DNA from: F23-B02 sp045601285
Lineage (GTDB): Bacteria > Bacillota > Clostridia > Oscillospirales > Oscillospiraceae
DNA: 64,000 bases
Assembly: GCA_045601285.1 (NCBI GenBank)
Contig: JAZRZJ010000032.1
Span: 1-64,000, forward strand
Direction of reading: 5' to 3'
Shown here: positions 7,482-15,970 of the stretch, in pieces
Position numbering within the stretch: position 1 is the first letter of the stretch
Layout: every line of letters begins with the position of its first letter
The notes under the pieces: generated by a model
The model's input: only the letters and a program-made list of their open reading frames with translations
What the model was told of the DNA's origin: nothing
Databases searched by the model: none
Translations under genes and position numbers: made by a program

Positions 7482-8624
7482 ATGGTCTTCAGTGCAGAAG
7501 TCTGGATAAAGATAGTGTTTGCCATAGGCGTTGCGTTTATCATTTCAAACCTCATGACGCCGGTGGTTAAAAGCTTTGCAAAAACCGTGGGCGCCATTGA
7601 CGTTCCCGATGAAAAACGACATATTCACAAGGCACCGACTCCACGTATGGGCGGTCTTGCGATTTTCCTCGGCTTTCTGCTGTCCGTTCTGGTTTTTTCC
7701 AACGTGACAACGCAGATTCGCGGCATACTTCTCGGCGCAATTCTCATTGTTGTTGTGGGCGCCATTGATGACGTGCTGAACCTCAACGCATGGCTCAAGT
7801 TCGGTGTTCAGATCATTGCCGCCGTAATCGCTGTGCTTTCCGGCGTTCTGATCAACGTTGTTTCAAATCCCCTGCTCATAACAAGCGGACAGGCTCTCAC
7901 CATAGGCGTGCTTTCGGTTCCCGTCACAATACTGTGGATTGTGGGCGTCACAAACTCCGTCAACCTCATTGACGGACTTGACGGACTTGCCTGCGGCGTT
8001 TCCACAATCGCGTCAATATCCATGCTGGTTGTTTCCGTGCTGGTTTCCGATGCAAATGCAAATGTGGCAATAATCCTTGCCGCTCTCTGCGGAGCGTGCC
8101 TCGGCTTCCTGCCCTACAACCTCAATCCCGCTAAAATTTTCATGGGGGATACGGGCGCGCTGCTGCTGGGCTATATCCTTGCAACCGTGTCCGTAATCGG
8201 TATGTTCAAATTCTACGCAGTCATAACGTTTGTTCTTCCTGTTCTGGCACTTGCCGTGCCCCTGCTGGACACGATCTTTGCCTTCACCCGACGCATCAGC
8301 CGCGGTCAGAGCCCCTTCGCCGCCGACCGCGGACATTTCCATCACAGACTGCTGGATATGGGACTTAATCAGAAGCAGGCGGTTGCCGTTCTGTATGCGG
8401 TTTCCGCGATCCTCGGTCTTGCGGGAGTGCTGCTTACCTCCACGGGCATTGTCCGAATGATTGTTGCCCTTGTCGCCTTTGTGATTGCGGCAGGCATCTG
8501 GCTCTTTGTTTTCAGACACAACAAGAATATCCATATTCATCACCATGCGGCTGCGGCTGAAGCCGCCGCCGCACCTTCCGAAGAACCCGCACTTTCCCAG
8601 GAGAAAAAAGATGAAGAAAATTAA
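7482..8624 (+). CDS. tagO: Undecaprenyl-phosphate GlcNAc-1-phosphate transferase (TagO/WecA family)
   Basis: A 380-residue polytopic membrane enzyme that moves GlcNAc-1-phosphate from UDP-GlcNAc to undecaprenyl phosphate, the first step of wall teichoic acid or related surface glycan synthesis. Conserved motifs: IDD near 95-97, NSVNLIDGLDGLA (158-170), FMGDTGA (220-226) and the cytoplasmic HFHHRLL (285-291) that separates TagO/WecA from MraY. About ten or eleven helices. The C-terminal tail is unusual: histidine-rich (HIHHHA) then alanine/glutamate-rich. The end overlaps the next gene by 14 bases, tying it to UDP-GlcNAc epimerisation. Confidence 0.92.
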   Translation: MVFSAEVWIKIVFAIGVAFIISNLMTPVVKSFAKTVGAIDVPDEKRHIHKAPTPRMGGLAIFLGFLLSVLVFSNVTTQIRGILLGAILIVVVGAIDDVLNLNAWLKFGVQIIAAVIAVLSGVLINVVSNPLLITSGQALTIGVLSVPVTILWIVGVTNSVNLIDGLDGLACGVSTIASISMLVVSVLVSDANANVAIILAALCGACLGFLPYNLNPAKIFMGDTGALLLGYILATVSVIGMFKFYAVITFVLPVLALAVPLLDTIFAFTRRISRGQSPFAADRGHFHHRLLDMGLNQKQAVAVLYAVSAILGLAGVLLTSTGIVRMIVALVAFVIAAGIWLFVFRHNKNIHIHHHAAAAEAAAAPSEEPALSQEKKDEEN

Positions 8625-9753
8625 AGTCATGTCCGTTTTCGGCACCCGTCCGGAAGCTATTAAAATGGCTCCTCTGGCGCTGGAGCTGAAGAAATATCCC
8701 GAAATCGAAAGCCTGATCTGCGTCACCGCCCAGCACCGTGAGATGCTGGATTCCGTCATGGACTGCTTCGGACTTAAGGCCGATTACGACCTGAACATCA
8801 TGGGCAAAAATCAGACACTCACCGATGTCACCACAAAGGCACTGAAGGGCCTTGAGGAGTGCTTCAGGGAGGCTCAGCCCGACCTTGTCCTTGTTCACGG
8901 CGACACCAGCACCACCTTCTCCGCGGCTCTGGCTGCCTTCTACGCAAAGATTCCCGTAGGTCATGTGGAGGCGGGACTCCGCACCTATGACCGCTACAGT
9001 CCCTTCCCCGAGGAAATGAACCGCTGCCTTGTGGGACGCCTTGCCACGCTGCACTTTGCGCCCACGGCAAAAAACGCCTCAAACCTCACCGCCGAGGCTG
9101 TCACGGGCGATATTTTCATAACGGGCAACACCGTTATCGACGCCATGAAATACACCATAGGCGACGGAAGCTTCAATTCGGAGGAGCTGAAATCAATCGA
9201 CTTTTCCGGGCGCGTTGTGGCCATGACCTGCCACCGCCGTGAAAATTACGGCGAGCCCATGCAGAACATTTTCTCCGCCGTGCGTGAGATTGCCGAAAAG
9301 CACGCCGATGTGGAGTTTGTCTATCCCATACACATGTCGCCAGTTGTGCGCGAGGCCGCCCACGGAATCCTTGACGGACTGGATAACGTAAAGCTCATCG
9401 AGCCGCTTGATGCCATGGATATGCACCGTCTTATGAGCAAAAGCTTCATGGTCATGACCGACAGCGGCGGACTTCAGGAGGAGGCGCCCTCTCTGGGTAA
9501 GCCCGTGCTTGTTCTCCGAAGGGAAACCGAGCGTCCCGAGGCCGTTGAAGCCGGCACAGTCAAGCTCTGCGGCGTAAAGAGGGAGGACATCGTCCGCGAT
9601 GCCGAGGAGCTCCTCACAAATCCCGCCGCATACGACAAAATGGCCCATGCCGTCAATCCCTACGGCGACGGAAACGCCTGCCGCAGAATTGCGGAGGCAA
9701 TCCTTTATAACGCTGGATTGCGGGAAGAAAAGCCCGACGAATTCAGAGTATAA
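8611..9753 (+). CDS. mnaA: UDP-N-acetylglucosamine 2-epimerase (non-hydrolysing)
   Basis: A 380-residue cytoplasmic enzyme converting UDP-GlcNAc to UDP-ManNAc for teichoic acid linkage units or capsule. Signature sequences are SVFGTRPEAIKMAPL, VHGDTSTTFSAALAAF, VGHVEAGLRT, PFPEEMNR and SGGLQEEAPSLGKPVLVLR. The frame opens earlier (8485), but MKKIKVMSVFGTRPE at 8611 has AGGAGA upstream and matches the family start. It begins inside the end of tagO, strong evidence for one operon serving the same surface polymer. A terminator follows directly. Confidence 0.95.
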   Translation: MKKIKVMSVFGTRPEAIKMAPLALELKKYPEIESLICVTAQHREMLDSVMDCFGLKADYDLNIMGKNQTLTDVTTKALKGLEECFREAQPDLVLVHGDTSTTFSAALAAFYAKIPVGHVEAGLRTYDRYSPFPEEMNRCLVGRLATLHFAPTAKNASNLTAEAVTGDIFITGNTVIDAMKYTIGDGSFNSEELKSIDFSGRVVAMTCHRRENYGEPMQNIFSAVREIAEKHADVEFVYPIHMSPVVREAAHGILDGLDNVKLIEPLDAMDMHRLMSKSFMVMTDSGGLQEEAPSLGKPVLVLRRETERPEAVEAGTVKLCGVKREDIVRDAEELLTNPAAYDKMAHAVNPYGDGNACRRIAEAILYNAGLREEKPDEFRV

Positions 9754-9780
9754 AAAAGACCGCCTTCGCGGTCTTTTTTA
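9752..9780 (+). terminator. Rho-independent terminator after mnaA
   Basis: AAAAAAGACCGC / GCGGTCTTTTTT with a TTC-type loop, immediately after the stop. Confidence 0.9.
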
Positions 9781-9847
9781 TACTGCGCTCACTGCGGCAG
9801 AACAGGCAGAAGTGTTTTGTGTTCACACACATTTACGCAGCAAAAAA

Positions 9848-9922
9848 GTGTCATTCTGAGGAGCAAAGCGACGAAGAATCCCCTTTAGATAAGGAGATTC
9901 TTCACTTCGTTCAGAATGACAC
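9848..9922. repeat. Palindromic dispersed repeat (TGTCATTCTGA type)
   Basis: GTGTCATTCTGA ... TTCAGAATGACAC form the ends of a 75-base inverted repeat, with GAAGAATC/GATTCTTC inside. This sequence type is a common intergenic palindrome in gut Firmicutes. Together with flanking AT-balanced sequence it fills the 234-base gap between mnaA and the next gene; nothing else is visible there. Confidence 0.7.
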
Positions 9923-9987
9923 GGTGCTTTGAAATTCTGTATGCTGCGGTGCAAAGCGCCGCCTCTTCCCTAACCCCTATTACTCGT

Positions 9988-10269
9988 TTACAGCAAATAC
10001 ATTGCACCCATTATGAGCAAAAGCTCCTTATCTCCGCTTTCGCGGTACATGAGATAGAGTATTAAAATAAGCAGCAGATCCTCCGTTTCAAGCTCGGAAA
10101 GATTGCGGCTTATGCTTTTCGGCAGAAGCCCCGAAAGATTTCCGACAGCCTGCTGAGGTCTGCTCTGCGGCTTTTTCGGAACGGGCACGGATTTCGGCGG
10201 CTGACGGGGCGGAAGATTTTCCTCCATGCGCTGAGGCTTTCCGCTGTTGCCGCGATAACGGTTATACAT
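9988..10269 (-). CDS. Small hypothetical protein with acidic-hydrophobic C-terminus
   Basis: A 93-residue protein: a basic, proline-rich N-terminal two thirds (MYNRYRGNSGKPQ, PPRQPPKSVPVPKKPQ) and a C-terminal segment LETEDLLLILILYLMYRESG followed by KELLLIMGAMYLL, which looks like an amphipathic or membrane-associated hairpin. I know no function. The ATG at 10269 has GGAGGTAAGG upstream and overlaps the previous gene by 8 bases, so this is the third gene of a three-gene unit running leftward. Similar small genes are, to my recollection, common in Oscillospiraceae; a sporulation role is possible but not shown. Confidence 0.75.
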   Translation of the reverse strand: MYNRYRGNSGKPQRMEENLPPRQPPKSVPVPKKPQSRPQQAVGNLSGLLPKSISRNLSELETEDLLLILILYLMYRESGDKELLLIMGAMYLL

Positions 10270-10594
10270 CGTCCTTACCTCCGAATTCCTCTGCGGCAAT
10301 TGAAGCAATGTGCGCCATTTTCGCAAGCTTCACAGCTTTGTCCATTTTGCTGCGGCGCTTTTCCGAAAGGAAGGGACGCATGGCGTCAAGCAGCCTCCTG
10401 TCCTTGCTGTCTGCGGCGGAGCTGTCCCGCATAAGTCCGCTGATTTTCTGTATGACTCCCATGTCAAAGTCAGGGGTGCCGACGCTTTGCTCCTGCGCTT
10501 CGCCGCCCATGAGCGACTTTGCAAGATTTGCGATTTTCTCCATCTGCGCGGGATTGTTCAAAACCTGATTCAGACCGTCCTCAAGCTCGCCCAC
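10262..10594 (-). CDS. Hypothetical 110-residue protein
   Basis: Starts with GTG 10594 (MGELEDGLNQVLNNPAQMEK), preceded by AGGTAGGTG that spans the stop of the upstream gene. The protein is helical and charged with no transmembrane segment, signal peptide or metal site; the central part (GTPDFDMGVIQKISGLM) and basic stretch LSEKRRSKMDKAVKLAKMA suggest a small soluble binding protein. The first part resembles the small neighbour encoded just upstream (both carry NxxA and LxK helices). Middle gene of the three-gene unit. Function unknown. Confidence 0.75.
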   Translation of the reverse strand: MGELEDGLNQVLNNPAQMEKIANLAKSLMGGEAQEQSVGTPDFDMGVIQKISGLMRDSSAADSKDRRLLDAMRPFLSEKRRSKMDKAVKLAKMAHIASIAAEEFGGKDDV

Positions 10595-10605
10595 GGGCTT
10601 TTCAC

Positions 10606-10842
10606 CTACCTCATGGCATTCTTTATACTTTCGGCAAGCCGCCGTCCCTCATCGGTTCCCAGCACCGCGTTCAGTATGCTCTGAAGCGCGGCGGTATCGC
10701 CGCTTTTTGCCGCCTGCTCCACCGCGCCTGCGTCAATCATGCGGCTCAGCGCCTTTCCGTCCTCGGATTCGGCAATGCTTTTCAGCTTATCCGCCCTGCC
10801 GCTTTTTTTAAGCTGCTCGTTTATCTTTTCGAGATTTTGCAT
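10606..10842 (-). CDS. Hypothetical 78-residue helical protein
   Basis: First gene of a compact leftward unit of three small genes. ATG 10842 follows GGAGTGAT. The product is predicted to be all-helical and charged (MQNLEKINEQLKKSGRADK, then DAGAVEQAAKSGDTAALQ), without cysteines or membrane segments. No family recognised. Gap to the next gene is 11 bases. The unit is divergent from the YfcE-type phosphodiesterase. Confidence 0.72.
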   Translation of the reverse strand: MQNLEKINEQLKKSGRADKLKSIAESEDGKALSRMIDAGAVEQAAKSGDTAALQSILNAVLGTDEGRRLAESIKNAMR

Positions 10843-10893
10843 AGGGCATCACTCCTAATGCCAATATATGCGTCTTACCTATGGAGGTTTACT

Positions 10894-11364
10894 ATGAAAA
10901 TTGCAGTTTTTTCTGACAGCCACGGCTCCTCAAGAGGCATGATAAACGCCGTGCGCGAATATGAGCCCGAGCAGATTATCCACCTGGGCGACGGCAACGC
11001 CGACCTGCGTGCGCTTGAAAAGGCATTTCCCCGGATTCCCGTATGTGCCGTTTCGGGAAACTGTGACCGCGACTGCGTTGAGTCCGAATACAAGGTCATA
11101 AAGCTCGGTACGCTGAAGGCCTTCATCACCCACGGTCACCGCTATGCCGTGCGCTACGGAGATCTCAACACGCTGCTGTTTGCCGCAGACTGCAACGAAT
11201 GTCAGCTTGCCATGTACGGCCACACTCACAGAGCGGGCTTTGAACAGATCGAGGGCATATTTGTGCTCAATCCGGGCACGGCGGGTGTTGGCAGCAGAAA
11301 AACCTGGGCAAAGCTTGAAATCGGTCCCGAGGGCGAAATAAAATGTGAGATATGCGACATATAA
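10894..11364 (+). CDS. YfcE/MJ0936-type metallophosphodiesterase
   Basis: A 156-residue calcineurin-like phosphoesterase. Metal-binding motifs appear in order: FSDSHG (Asp8, His10), HLGDGNAD, SGNCD (the usual GNCD), THGH and YGHTH. Members of this family hydrolyse phosphodiesters in vitro; the cellular substrate is generally unknown. It corresponds to the small protein often encoded beside the RdgB/HAM1 gene, which is not present here. ATG 10894 is preceded by GGAGG; the open frame extends upstream across the opposite-strand genes but without family similarity. Terminator follows. Confidence 0.88.
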   Translation: MKIAVFSDSHGSSRGMINAVREYEPEQIIHLGDGNADLRALEKAFPRIPVCAVSGNCDRDCVESEYKVIKLGTLKAFITHGHRYAVRYGDLNTLLFAADCNECQLAMYGHTHRAGFEQIEGIFVLNPGTAGVGSRKTWAKLEIGPEGEIKCEICDI

Positions 11365-11406
11365 AAAAGACCGATGCGATTTACAATCGCATCGGGCTTT
11401 TTTATT
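11362..11406. terminator. Bidirectional terminator between phosphodiesterase and trkH
   Basis: CCGATGCGAT / ATCGCATCGG stem (11371-11395) with an A-rich 5' side and TTTTTTATTTT on the 3' side. It ends the phosphodiesterase gene and overlaps the last codons of trkH. Confidence 0.88.
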
Positions 11407-12841
11407 TTCTCCAGGTGCCGGGAGCAAACAGCACAAGCAGGGGGAATATTTCAAGCCTGCCCAGGAACATATCGAAGCACAGCACCATCTTGCTCAGAAC
11501 GCTTGTGTGGGCCACGCCCATGGAGAAAATCTGGGTGTCCACGCCCAGTCCCACGTTGCCCATGGAGGAGATCGCCGCGGTGAGTCCGTCGCCGAAGGTT
11601 ATGCCCTCAAGGGTGAGGATAACGCCGCTGACAACAGCGAAGGCAGCGTAGGCAATGGCGAAGCTGCTGACGGTGGAAACGGTTTCCTCGTCCACGGTTT
11701 CACCGTCCTGATGGATAAGGTGGGTGGAGTTGGGAACGATGGTTCTCGCAAGTGCGCGGTAGGTGGATTTGAGCATGATCATTATGCGGGAAAGCTTTAT
11801 ACCGCCGCCGGTGGAGCCTGCCATGGGGCCCGTGAGCATGAGCAGAATGAAAACGGCCTTGGCAAAATTTGACCAGACCTGCGGCTCGACGGTTACAAAG
11901 GCGGTGGTGCTTATGATGCCGATGGAGTTGAAAATCGTGTGGTGAACGGCGTCACCCGTTGAGGCAAAGCTTTCGTAGCTGCTGATGCCCGCAAGGGCCG
12001 CCGCCAGAAGAATAATAAGTACGTAAAATCTGAACTCGCGGTTTTTTCTGATGCGCAGAAAATCCCTTGCGATGATGCAGTAGAAAATGCTGAAGGAAAC
12101 GCCGCAGAGGAACATGAACACCTCGGTGACAACCTGCGCATAGCGGCCGTAGGACATCATGCTGTCATTTCTGACGGCGAAGCCGCCGGTGCTGACGGTG
12201 GTGAGTGAAATGTTCACCGCATCGAAAACTGGCATTGCAAAGCAAAGCAGAATAATCTGCAGGATTGTCATGAGAATGTAGATCTCATAAAGAAGCTTTG
12301 CGCTTTTCTGCATTCTCGGCACAAGCTTGCCTGCCATGGGACCGGGAAATTCGGCGCGGAGCAGGAACATTGCGCCGCCCTCGCGTGCCATGGGAATGAT
12401 TGCGAGGAGGAACACAAGAACGCCCATGCCGCCCAGCCAGTTGGTGATGCTTCGCCAGAGAAGAACGGCTCTTGAAACGGACTCCACGTCCTTGAACACG
12501 GTTGCGCCCGTTGTTGTGAAGCCGGAGATGGTTTCGAAAATCGCGCCGGAAATGCTTTCTATCGCGCCGCTGGCGTAATAGGGAATGGCACCAAAGAAGG
12601 ACATGATGATCCAGGCGAAAGCAACGGTGACACAACCGTCGCGTGCGCCGAGGGAGCCGACGCCGCGCCTTATCAGAGCGCAGGGCAGCCCCACCAGGAG
12701 AAGCGCCGCGATTGCGGACAAAAAGCCCGTAATTGCCGCCGCATCGCCCTCAAAGAGCGCGAAAACCAGAGGCGGCAGCATGAAGCCCGCCTCGATGCAT
12801 AGTATAACACCTACGGTTTTTCTGATAGCGTTAAAGTTCAT
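11402..12841 (-). CDS. trkH: Trk potassium uptake channel subunit TrkH
   Basis: A 479-residue polytopic membrane protein of the SKT (TrkH/KtrB) superfamily. Four selectivity-filter-type loops are visible, including SGFTTTGATVF, TTVSTGGFAVRNDS, GIISTTAFVT and SSMGNVGLGV, and the gate-region segment GPMAGSTGGGIKLSRIMI. It forms the K+ pore controlled by TrkA. The stop of trkA and the ATG at 12841 are one base apart (TGATATG), with no strong ribosome site, so translation is probably coupled to trkA. A TTG three codons earlier is an alternative start. Confidence 0.93.
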   Translation of the reverse strand: MNFNAIRKTVGVILCIEAGFMLPPLVFALFEGDAAAITGFLSAIAALLLVGLPCALIRRGVGSLGARDGCVTVAFAWIIMSFFGAIPYYASGAIESISGAIFETISGFTTTGATVFKDVESVSRAVLLWRSITNWLGGMGVLVFLLAIIPMAREGGAMFLLRAEFPGPMAGKLVPRMQKSAKLLYEIYILMTILQIILLCFAMPVFDAVNISLTTVSTGGFAVRNDSMMSYGRYAQVVTEVFMFLCGVSFSIFYCIIARDFLRIRKNREFRFYVLIILLAAALAGISSYESFASTGDAVHHTIFNSIGIISTTAFVTVEPQVWSNFAKAVFILLMLTGPMAGSTGGGIKLSRIMIMLKSTYRALARTIVPNSTHLIHQDGETVDEETVSTVSSFAIAYAAFAVVSGVILTLEGITFGDGLTAAISSMGNVGLGVDTQIFSMGVAHTSVLSKMVLCFDMFLGRLEIFPLLVLFAPGTWRK

Positions 12842-12842
12842 A

Positions 12843-14201
12843 TCATGCAAATATGTCGTTAAGGTCGATTATGGCACGGCCTGCGGTGGTAACGACAACC
12901 ACCGTATCGCCGCTTGAAAGCATATCGGAGCCGCCGGGAATGATGATCTGCCCCTTGTGGCTGATGCAGGCAATGAGTATGTCGGGCTTGAGCTTCAGAT
13001 TCATGAGGGGAACGCCAAGATTTTCCGTGGCGTCCGTAACCGCAAATTCCTGAGCCTCGGCCTTGCCGTCGGCCAGCTTGTAAATTGTGAGGACCTCGCT
13101 GCCGCCGGTGTTTTCAAGGGCGCGGACGTAGCGCACGACCTCAAATGAGCTCAGCTCCTTTGAGCTTACAAGCGTGTCAGCCCCGCGGTCACCGAGAATT
13201 TCGCCGTATTCCATGCGGTTTATTTTGGTAAGCACCTGAGGTACGCCGACCCTGCGGGCAAACATGGCGATGATGATGTTTTCCTCGTCCATGTTTGTCA
13301 GGGGGAGCACAGCGTCCATGTGCTCGATGTTGTGCATTTTAAGAACGCTCTGGCTGGTGCCGTCGGAGCAGATAATGGTCGCCTCGGGCATAAGCTCCGC
13401 AAGGTATTCACAGCGCTCGCGGCTGCGCTCGATAATCTTCACGCGGCTGCCGCTTTTAAGCAGCATGGGCGCGAGAAATTCCGCGATTTTGCCGCCGCCG
13501 ACGATGAGCACGTTCTTGGATTTTCTGCTGCGGAGCTTGAGCTCGTGGGTGAGCTTCACAAGCATGCTTGCGGGCGCGGTAACGTATATTTTGTCGCCCT
13601 CGGAAAGAACGAAATTGCCGTCGGGGATAAATACCCTGCCATCGCGGATAACAGCGCAGACAAGCACCTTGACCTTCACCTTTGAGGGCATATCCTTCAG
13701 ACACAGACCGTTGAGAATGCTGTCCTTTTCAACATGAAGCTCAACGTTCTCTGCCCGTCCCTCCGCAAAGGAGTCGCGGTTCATGAAGGCGGGCATCTGC
13801 AAAAGCCCGTAGAATTCCTTGGCGGCAAGCAGCTCGGGATTGATGACCATGGAAAGCCCCAGATCCTCCTTGAGCAGATACATCTGTTCGGCGTATCCGC
13901 GGTTGCGCACGCGTGCAATGGTGTTGGGACAGCCCAGCTTACGTGCCACGATGCAGGCGAGCATATTCAGCTCGTCCTGTGCGGTGACCGCAATTACAAG
14001 GTCTGCCTCGTCAACGCCTGCCTCACGCTGAATTTCCGCCAGTGCGCCGTTGCCGTATAGAGTCATTACGTCCATGGTTTCGGAAAAGACCTTGATTTTA
14101 TCCTTGTCGTTGTCAACAATGACAATATCGTGATTTTCGTTTGCAAGCTCGGAGGCGAGCAGAACGCCCACCTTGCCGCCGCCTATGATTACTATTTTCA
14201 C
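12843..14201 (-). CDS. trkA: Trk system potassium regulatory protein TrkA
   Basis: A 452-residue cytoplasmic regulator with two RCK halves, each an N-terminal Rossmann NAD-binding domain followed by an RCK-C domain. The two dinucleotide-binding starts are MKIVIIGGGKVGVLLASEL (residue 1) and NVLIVGGGKIAEFLAPMLL (about residue 230), followed by acidic positions VDND and IERS that bind the ribose. Length equals the classical two-domain TrkA. It gates TrkH in response to NAD(H) or adenine nucleotides. First gene of trkA-trkH; promoter upstream. Confidence 0.94.
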   Translation of the reverse strand: MKIVIIGGGKVGVLLASELANENHDIVIVDNDKDKIKVFSETMDVMTLYGNGALAEIQREAGVDEADLVIAVTAQDELNMLACIVARKLGCPNTIARVRNRGYAEQMYLLKEDLGLSMVINPELLAAKEFYGLLQMPAFMNRDSFAEGRAENVELHVEKDSILNGLCLKDMPSKVKVKVLVCAVIRDGRVFIPDGNFVLSEGDKIYVTAPASMLVKLTHELKLRSRKSKNVLIVGGGKIAEFLAPMLLKSGSRVKIIERSRERCEYLAELMPEATIICSDGTSQSVLKMHNIEHMDAVLPLTNMDEENIIIAMFARRVGVPQVLTKINRMEYGEILGDRGADTLVSSKELSSFEVVRYVRALENTGGSEVLTIYKLADGKAEAQEFAVTDATENLGVPLMNLKLKPDILIACISHKGQIIIPGGSDMLSSGDTVVVVTTAGRAIIDLNDIFA

Positions 14202-14236
14202 AGCAACAATTCCTTTAAATAATCAATGTTAAGATA

Positions 14237-14265
14237 TTAATATAACATTATACCATAAATGTCAA
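14237..14265 (-). promoter_or_regulatory. Putative promoter of trkA-trkH
   Basis: TTGACA (14260-14265, minus strand) and TATTAA (14237-14242) with 17 bases between. The rest of the 197-base divergent gap contains a short inverted repeat (ACCCCG 14282-14287 / CGGGGT 14305-14310) of unknown role. Confidence 0.5.
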
Positions 14266-14338
14266 TCCATTGCAGCGTTCTGACCCCGTAAGGATATGTA
14301 TAGTCGGGGTTTGCGGCGAAAAATTTAAAAAAGTTTCG

Positions 14339-14367
14339 TTGAAATTTTTGCGGAAATCTGCTAATAT
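14339..14367 (+). promoter_or_regulatory. Putative promoter of the coiled-coil gene
   Basis: TTGAAA (14339-14344) and TAATAT (14362-14367), spacer 17, about 25 bases before the ribosome site. Confidence 0.6.
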
Positions 14368-14398
14368 TTGATTATGAATGCTTTAGGGGGTAAATTAA

Positions 14399-14863
14399 AT
14401 GTCCGTTACTGTTGAATACCTTGAAAATCTTGAATTTGAAATAGTCAAGCAGAAATACTACAATGCAAATAAAGTCAATGCAAAGCTTGAGGAGCTGAAG
14501 ACAGGCGTGCTTGAGCTTATCGAGGAAAACGAAAAGCTGAAAAAGCAGGCAAAAGATGAGCAGGAGGAAATAAACGCAGCAGGCGAAGCTCTTGTAAATT
14601 CCGCACAGCAGATTGCCGACGCCACGATAAAGGACGCTCAGGTAAAGGCGGACAAGATAATCGCCGATGCAAAGCTTGAGGCGCAGAGCATTACCGCAGG
14701 AGCAAGGAGCACCGTGGGTGTTGCCGCCGCAGCCGGTGAGCTTACCGTTGCACAGCTTGACCTTCTTGACGAAATAAACCGTCAGCTTGACTCCCTGAAT
14801 AAAAATCAGGCGACACAGATTCTCAAAATCAAACAGCGCCTCATGAGTGTGGCAATAGTATAA
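14399..14863 (+). CDS. DivIVA-like coiled-coil protein
   Basis: A 154-residue soluble protein, ATG 14399 after TAGGGGGT. The N-terminal segment (VTVEYLENLEFEIVKQKYYNANKVNAKLEEL) resembles the DivIVA/GpsB membrane-targeting domain in layout, followed by a long coiled coil (about residues 25-110) with many ENEKLKKQAKDEQEE-type heptads and a helical tail. DivIVA-family proteins mark curved membrane and organise division, wall growth or sporulation. The family call is by layout rather than a strict signature, so moderate. Single-gene unit with its own promoter and terminator. Confidence 0.65.
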   Translation: MSVTVEYLENLEFEIVKQKYYNANKVNAKLEELKTGVLELIEENEKLKKQAKDEQEEINAAGEALVNSAQQIADATIKDAQVKADKIIADAKLEAQSITAGARSTVGVAAAAGELTVAQLDLLDEINRQLDSLNKNQATQILKIKQRLMSVAIV

Positions 14864-14906
14864 AAAACGAAAAAAGAGTGCATAGTGCACTCTTTTTTCG
14901 TTTTTA
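14862..14906 (+). terminator. Strong terminator after the coiled-coil gene
   Basis: AAAAACGAAAAAAGAGTGCA / TGCACTCTTTTTTCGTTTTT, an almost perfect 20-bp palindrome starting at the stop codon and running to the edge of the dispersed repeat. Confidence 0.9.
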
Positions 14907-15068
14907 TACTAATACCTAATAAAAAGCTTTAAGAATGAAGCGAGAATGATTTTTGCCAGGCAAGGCGAAGACCGCAGGGAATACTGGCTATGTATTTCCA
15001 AGGGCTTCAACGCAGCATGGCGGAAATCACACCGCTTCAAATTGAATGTTTTTATTAGGTGTTAGTAT
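14905..15068. repeat. Palindromic-ended dispersed repeat, full copy 1
   Basis: 164 bases bounded by ATACTAATACCTAATAAAAA and its near-perfect inverse (TTTTTATTAGGTGTTAGTAT). It is almost identical along its full length to the copy at 16451-16614. The interior has no open frame of note. It fills the gap between the coiled-coil gene terminator and the 3' end of plsY, ending 6 bases from the plsY stop. Confidence 0.9.
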
Positions 15069-15074
15069 TAAAGG

Positions 15075-15788
15075 TTAAGTTGTTTCGTCGGGCATGGGAG
15101 GAAGCGGGTGCTTGTCGGGAATCTCGCCGCGGTCGATTTTTTCAGCCTCATGGGTAAGCCCCGTGCGCTTGAGCTCGTTTTCCCTGTCCCATATAAAGTC
15201 CACGCGAAGCTCGCGGTTTTCGCTTATGCGTCTGAGGTTTTCGATATGCTTTGCAAAAACGGGAAAAGCTACTGTTCCGAGAATTGCGGCGCCCTCCCAG
15301 TTGCCGCTGATAAGGCCACGATAAACGGGGTAAAATAGAGAAGCGGAAATGGGAACCGCACAGAGATAGCGGGTTTTCAGAAGTACCGCCGCAGCAAAAC
15401 AGAACATGGCGGGGAAATCCCCCAGCGCAAGAACGGTGCCGCCTATACAGGCAAGTCCCTTGCCGCCTCGGAAGCCCAGTCTTGCGGGAAACATATGTCC
15501 CAGAATTGCGGCGGTTCCTGCGGTTTCGCCTGCGCTGGCAAAATTCGGGAAAAGCCTGCGGCACAGGCTGACCGAAGCAGCCGCCTTGCCCATGTCGAAA
15601 AGCATGACAAAAGCGCCGGCGAGCTTGCCCTCCAGCAGCATGACGTTTGTGGCACCCGCATTGCCCGTGCCTTTTTTGCGTATGTCATAGCCCTTGTGCG
15701 CACCGAGAATATAGGCGGAGTTGATCTCGCCCAGAGAGTATCCCAGTCCTGCGCAGGTCAGAGCCCGCATTGTATCTTTTGTCTGCAT
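15075..15788 (-). CDS. plsY: Glycerol-3-phosphate acyltransferase PlsY-family protein
   Basis: A 237-residue membrane protein of the PlsY/DUF205 family, which transfers acyl groups from acyl-phosphate to glycerol-3-phosphate to start phospholipid synthesis. The three PlsY motifs are present: SLGEINSAYILGAHKGYDIRKKGTGNAGATN (motif 1 region), GHMFPARLGFRGGKGLA (motif 2), and a third basic-acid region near FAKHIENLRRI. About six helices, then a hydrophilic C-terminal tail (residues 195-237) that is longer than usual. ATG 15788 follows AAAGGAAG; an internal ATG six codons on is possible. Confidence 0.85.
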   Translation of the reverse strand: MQTKDTMRALTCAGLGYSLGEINSAYILGAHKGYDIRKKGTGNAGATNVMLLEGKLAGAFVMLFDMGKAAASVSLCRRLFPNFASAGETAGTAAILGHMFPARLGFRGGKGLACIGGTVLALGDFPAMFCFAAAVLLKTRYLCAVPISASLFYPVYRGLISGNWEGAAILGTVAFPVFAKHIENLRRISENRELRVDFIWDRENELKRTGLTHEAEKIDRGEIPDKHPLPPMPDETT

Positions 15789-15858
15789 TGTATCTTCCTT
15801 TGATTCGTTGTATTGTTATTTTATTACGGCTTATTATCCATTGTTATTCACTGTGTTG

Positions 15859-15887
15859 ATTTTATACCAACAAGAAATATTATTCAA
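15859..15887 (-). promoter_or_regulatory. Putative promoter of plsY
   Basis: TTGAAT (15882-15887, minus strand) and TAAAAT (15859-15864), spacer 17. Confidence 0.5.
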
Positions 15888-15895
15888 TAATTTCA

Positions 15896-15925
15896 TTGAC
15901 CGCAACTGACAGTTTATGTTAATAT
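15896..15925 (+). promoter_or_regulatory. Putative promoter of the 15971 gene
   Basis: TTGACC (15896-15901) and TAATAT (15920-15925), spacer 18, in the plsY divergent gap. Confidence 0.5.
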
Positions 15926-15970
15926 AAATATCCATCTGATATTTTTGCAGGTCTGAAAGGGGGTATCGGC

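Noticed and set aside
11345..11872. A 175-codon plus-strand frame over the end of trkH
   Set aside because: Antisense shadow of trkH; includes the terminator and has no family similarity.
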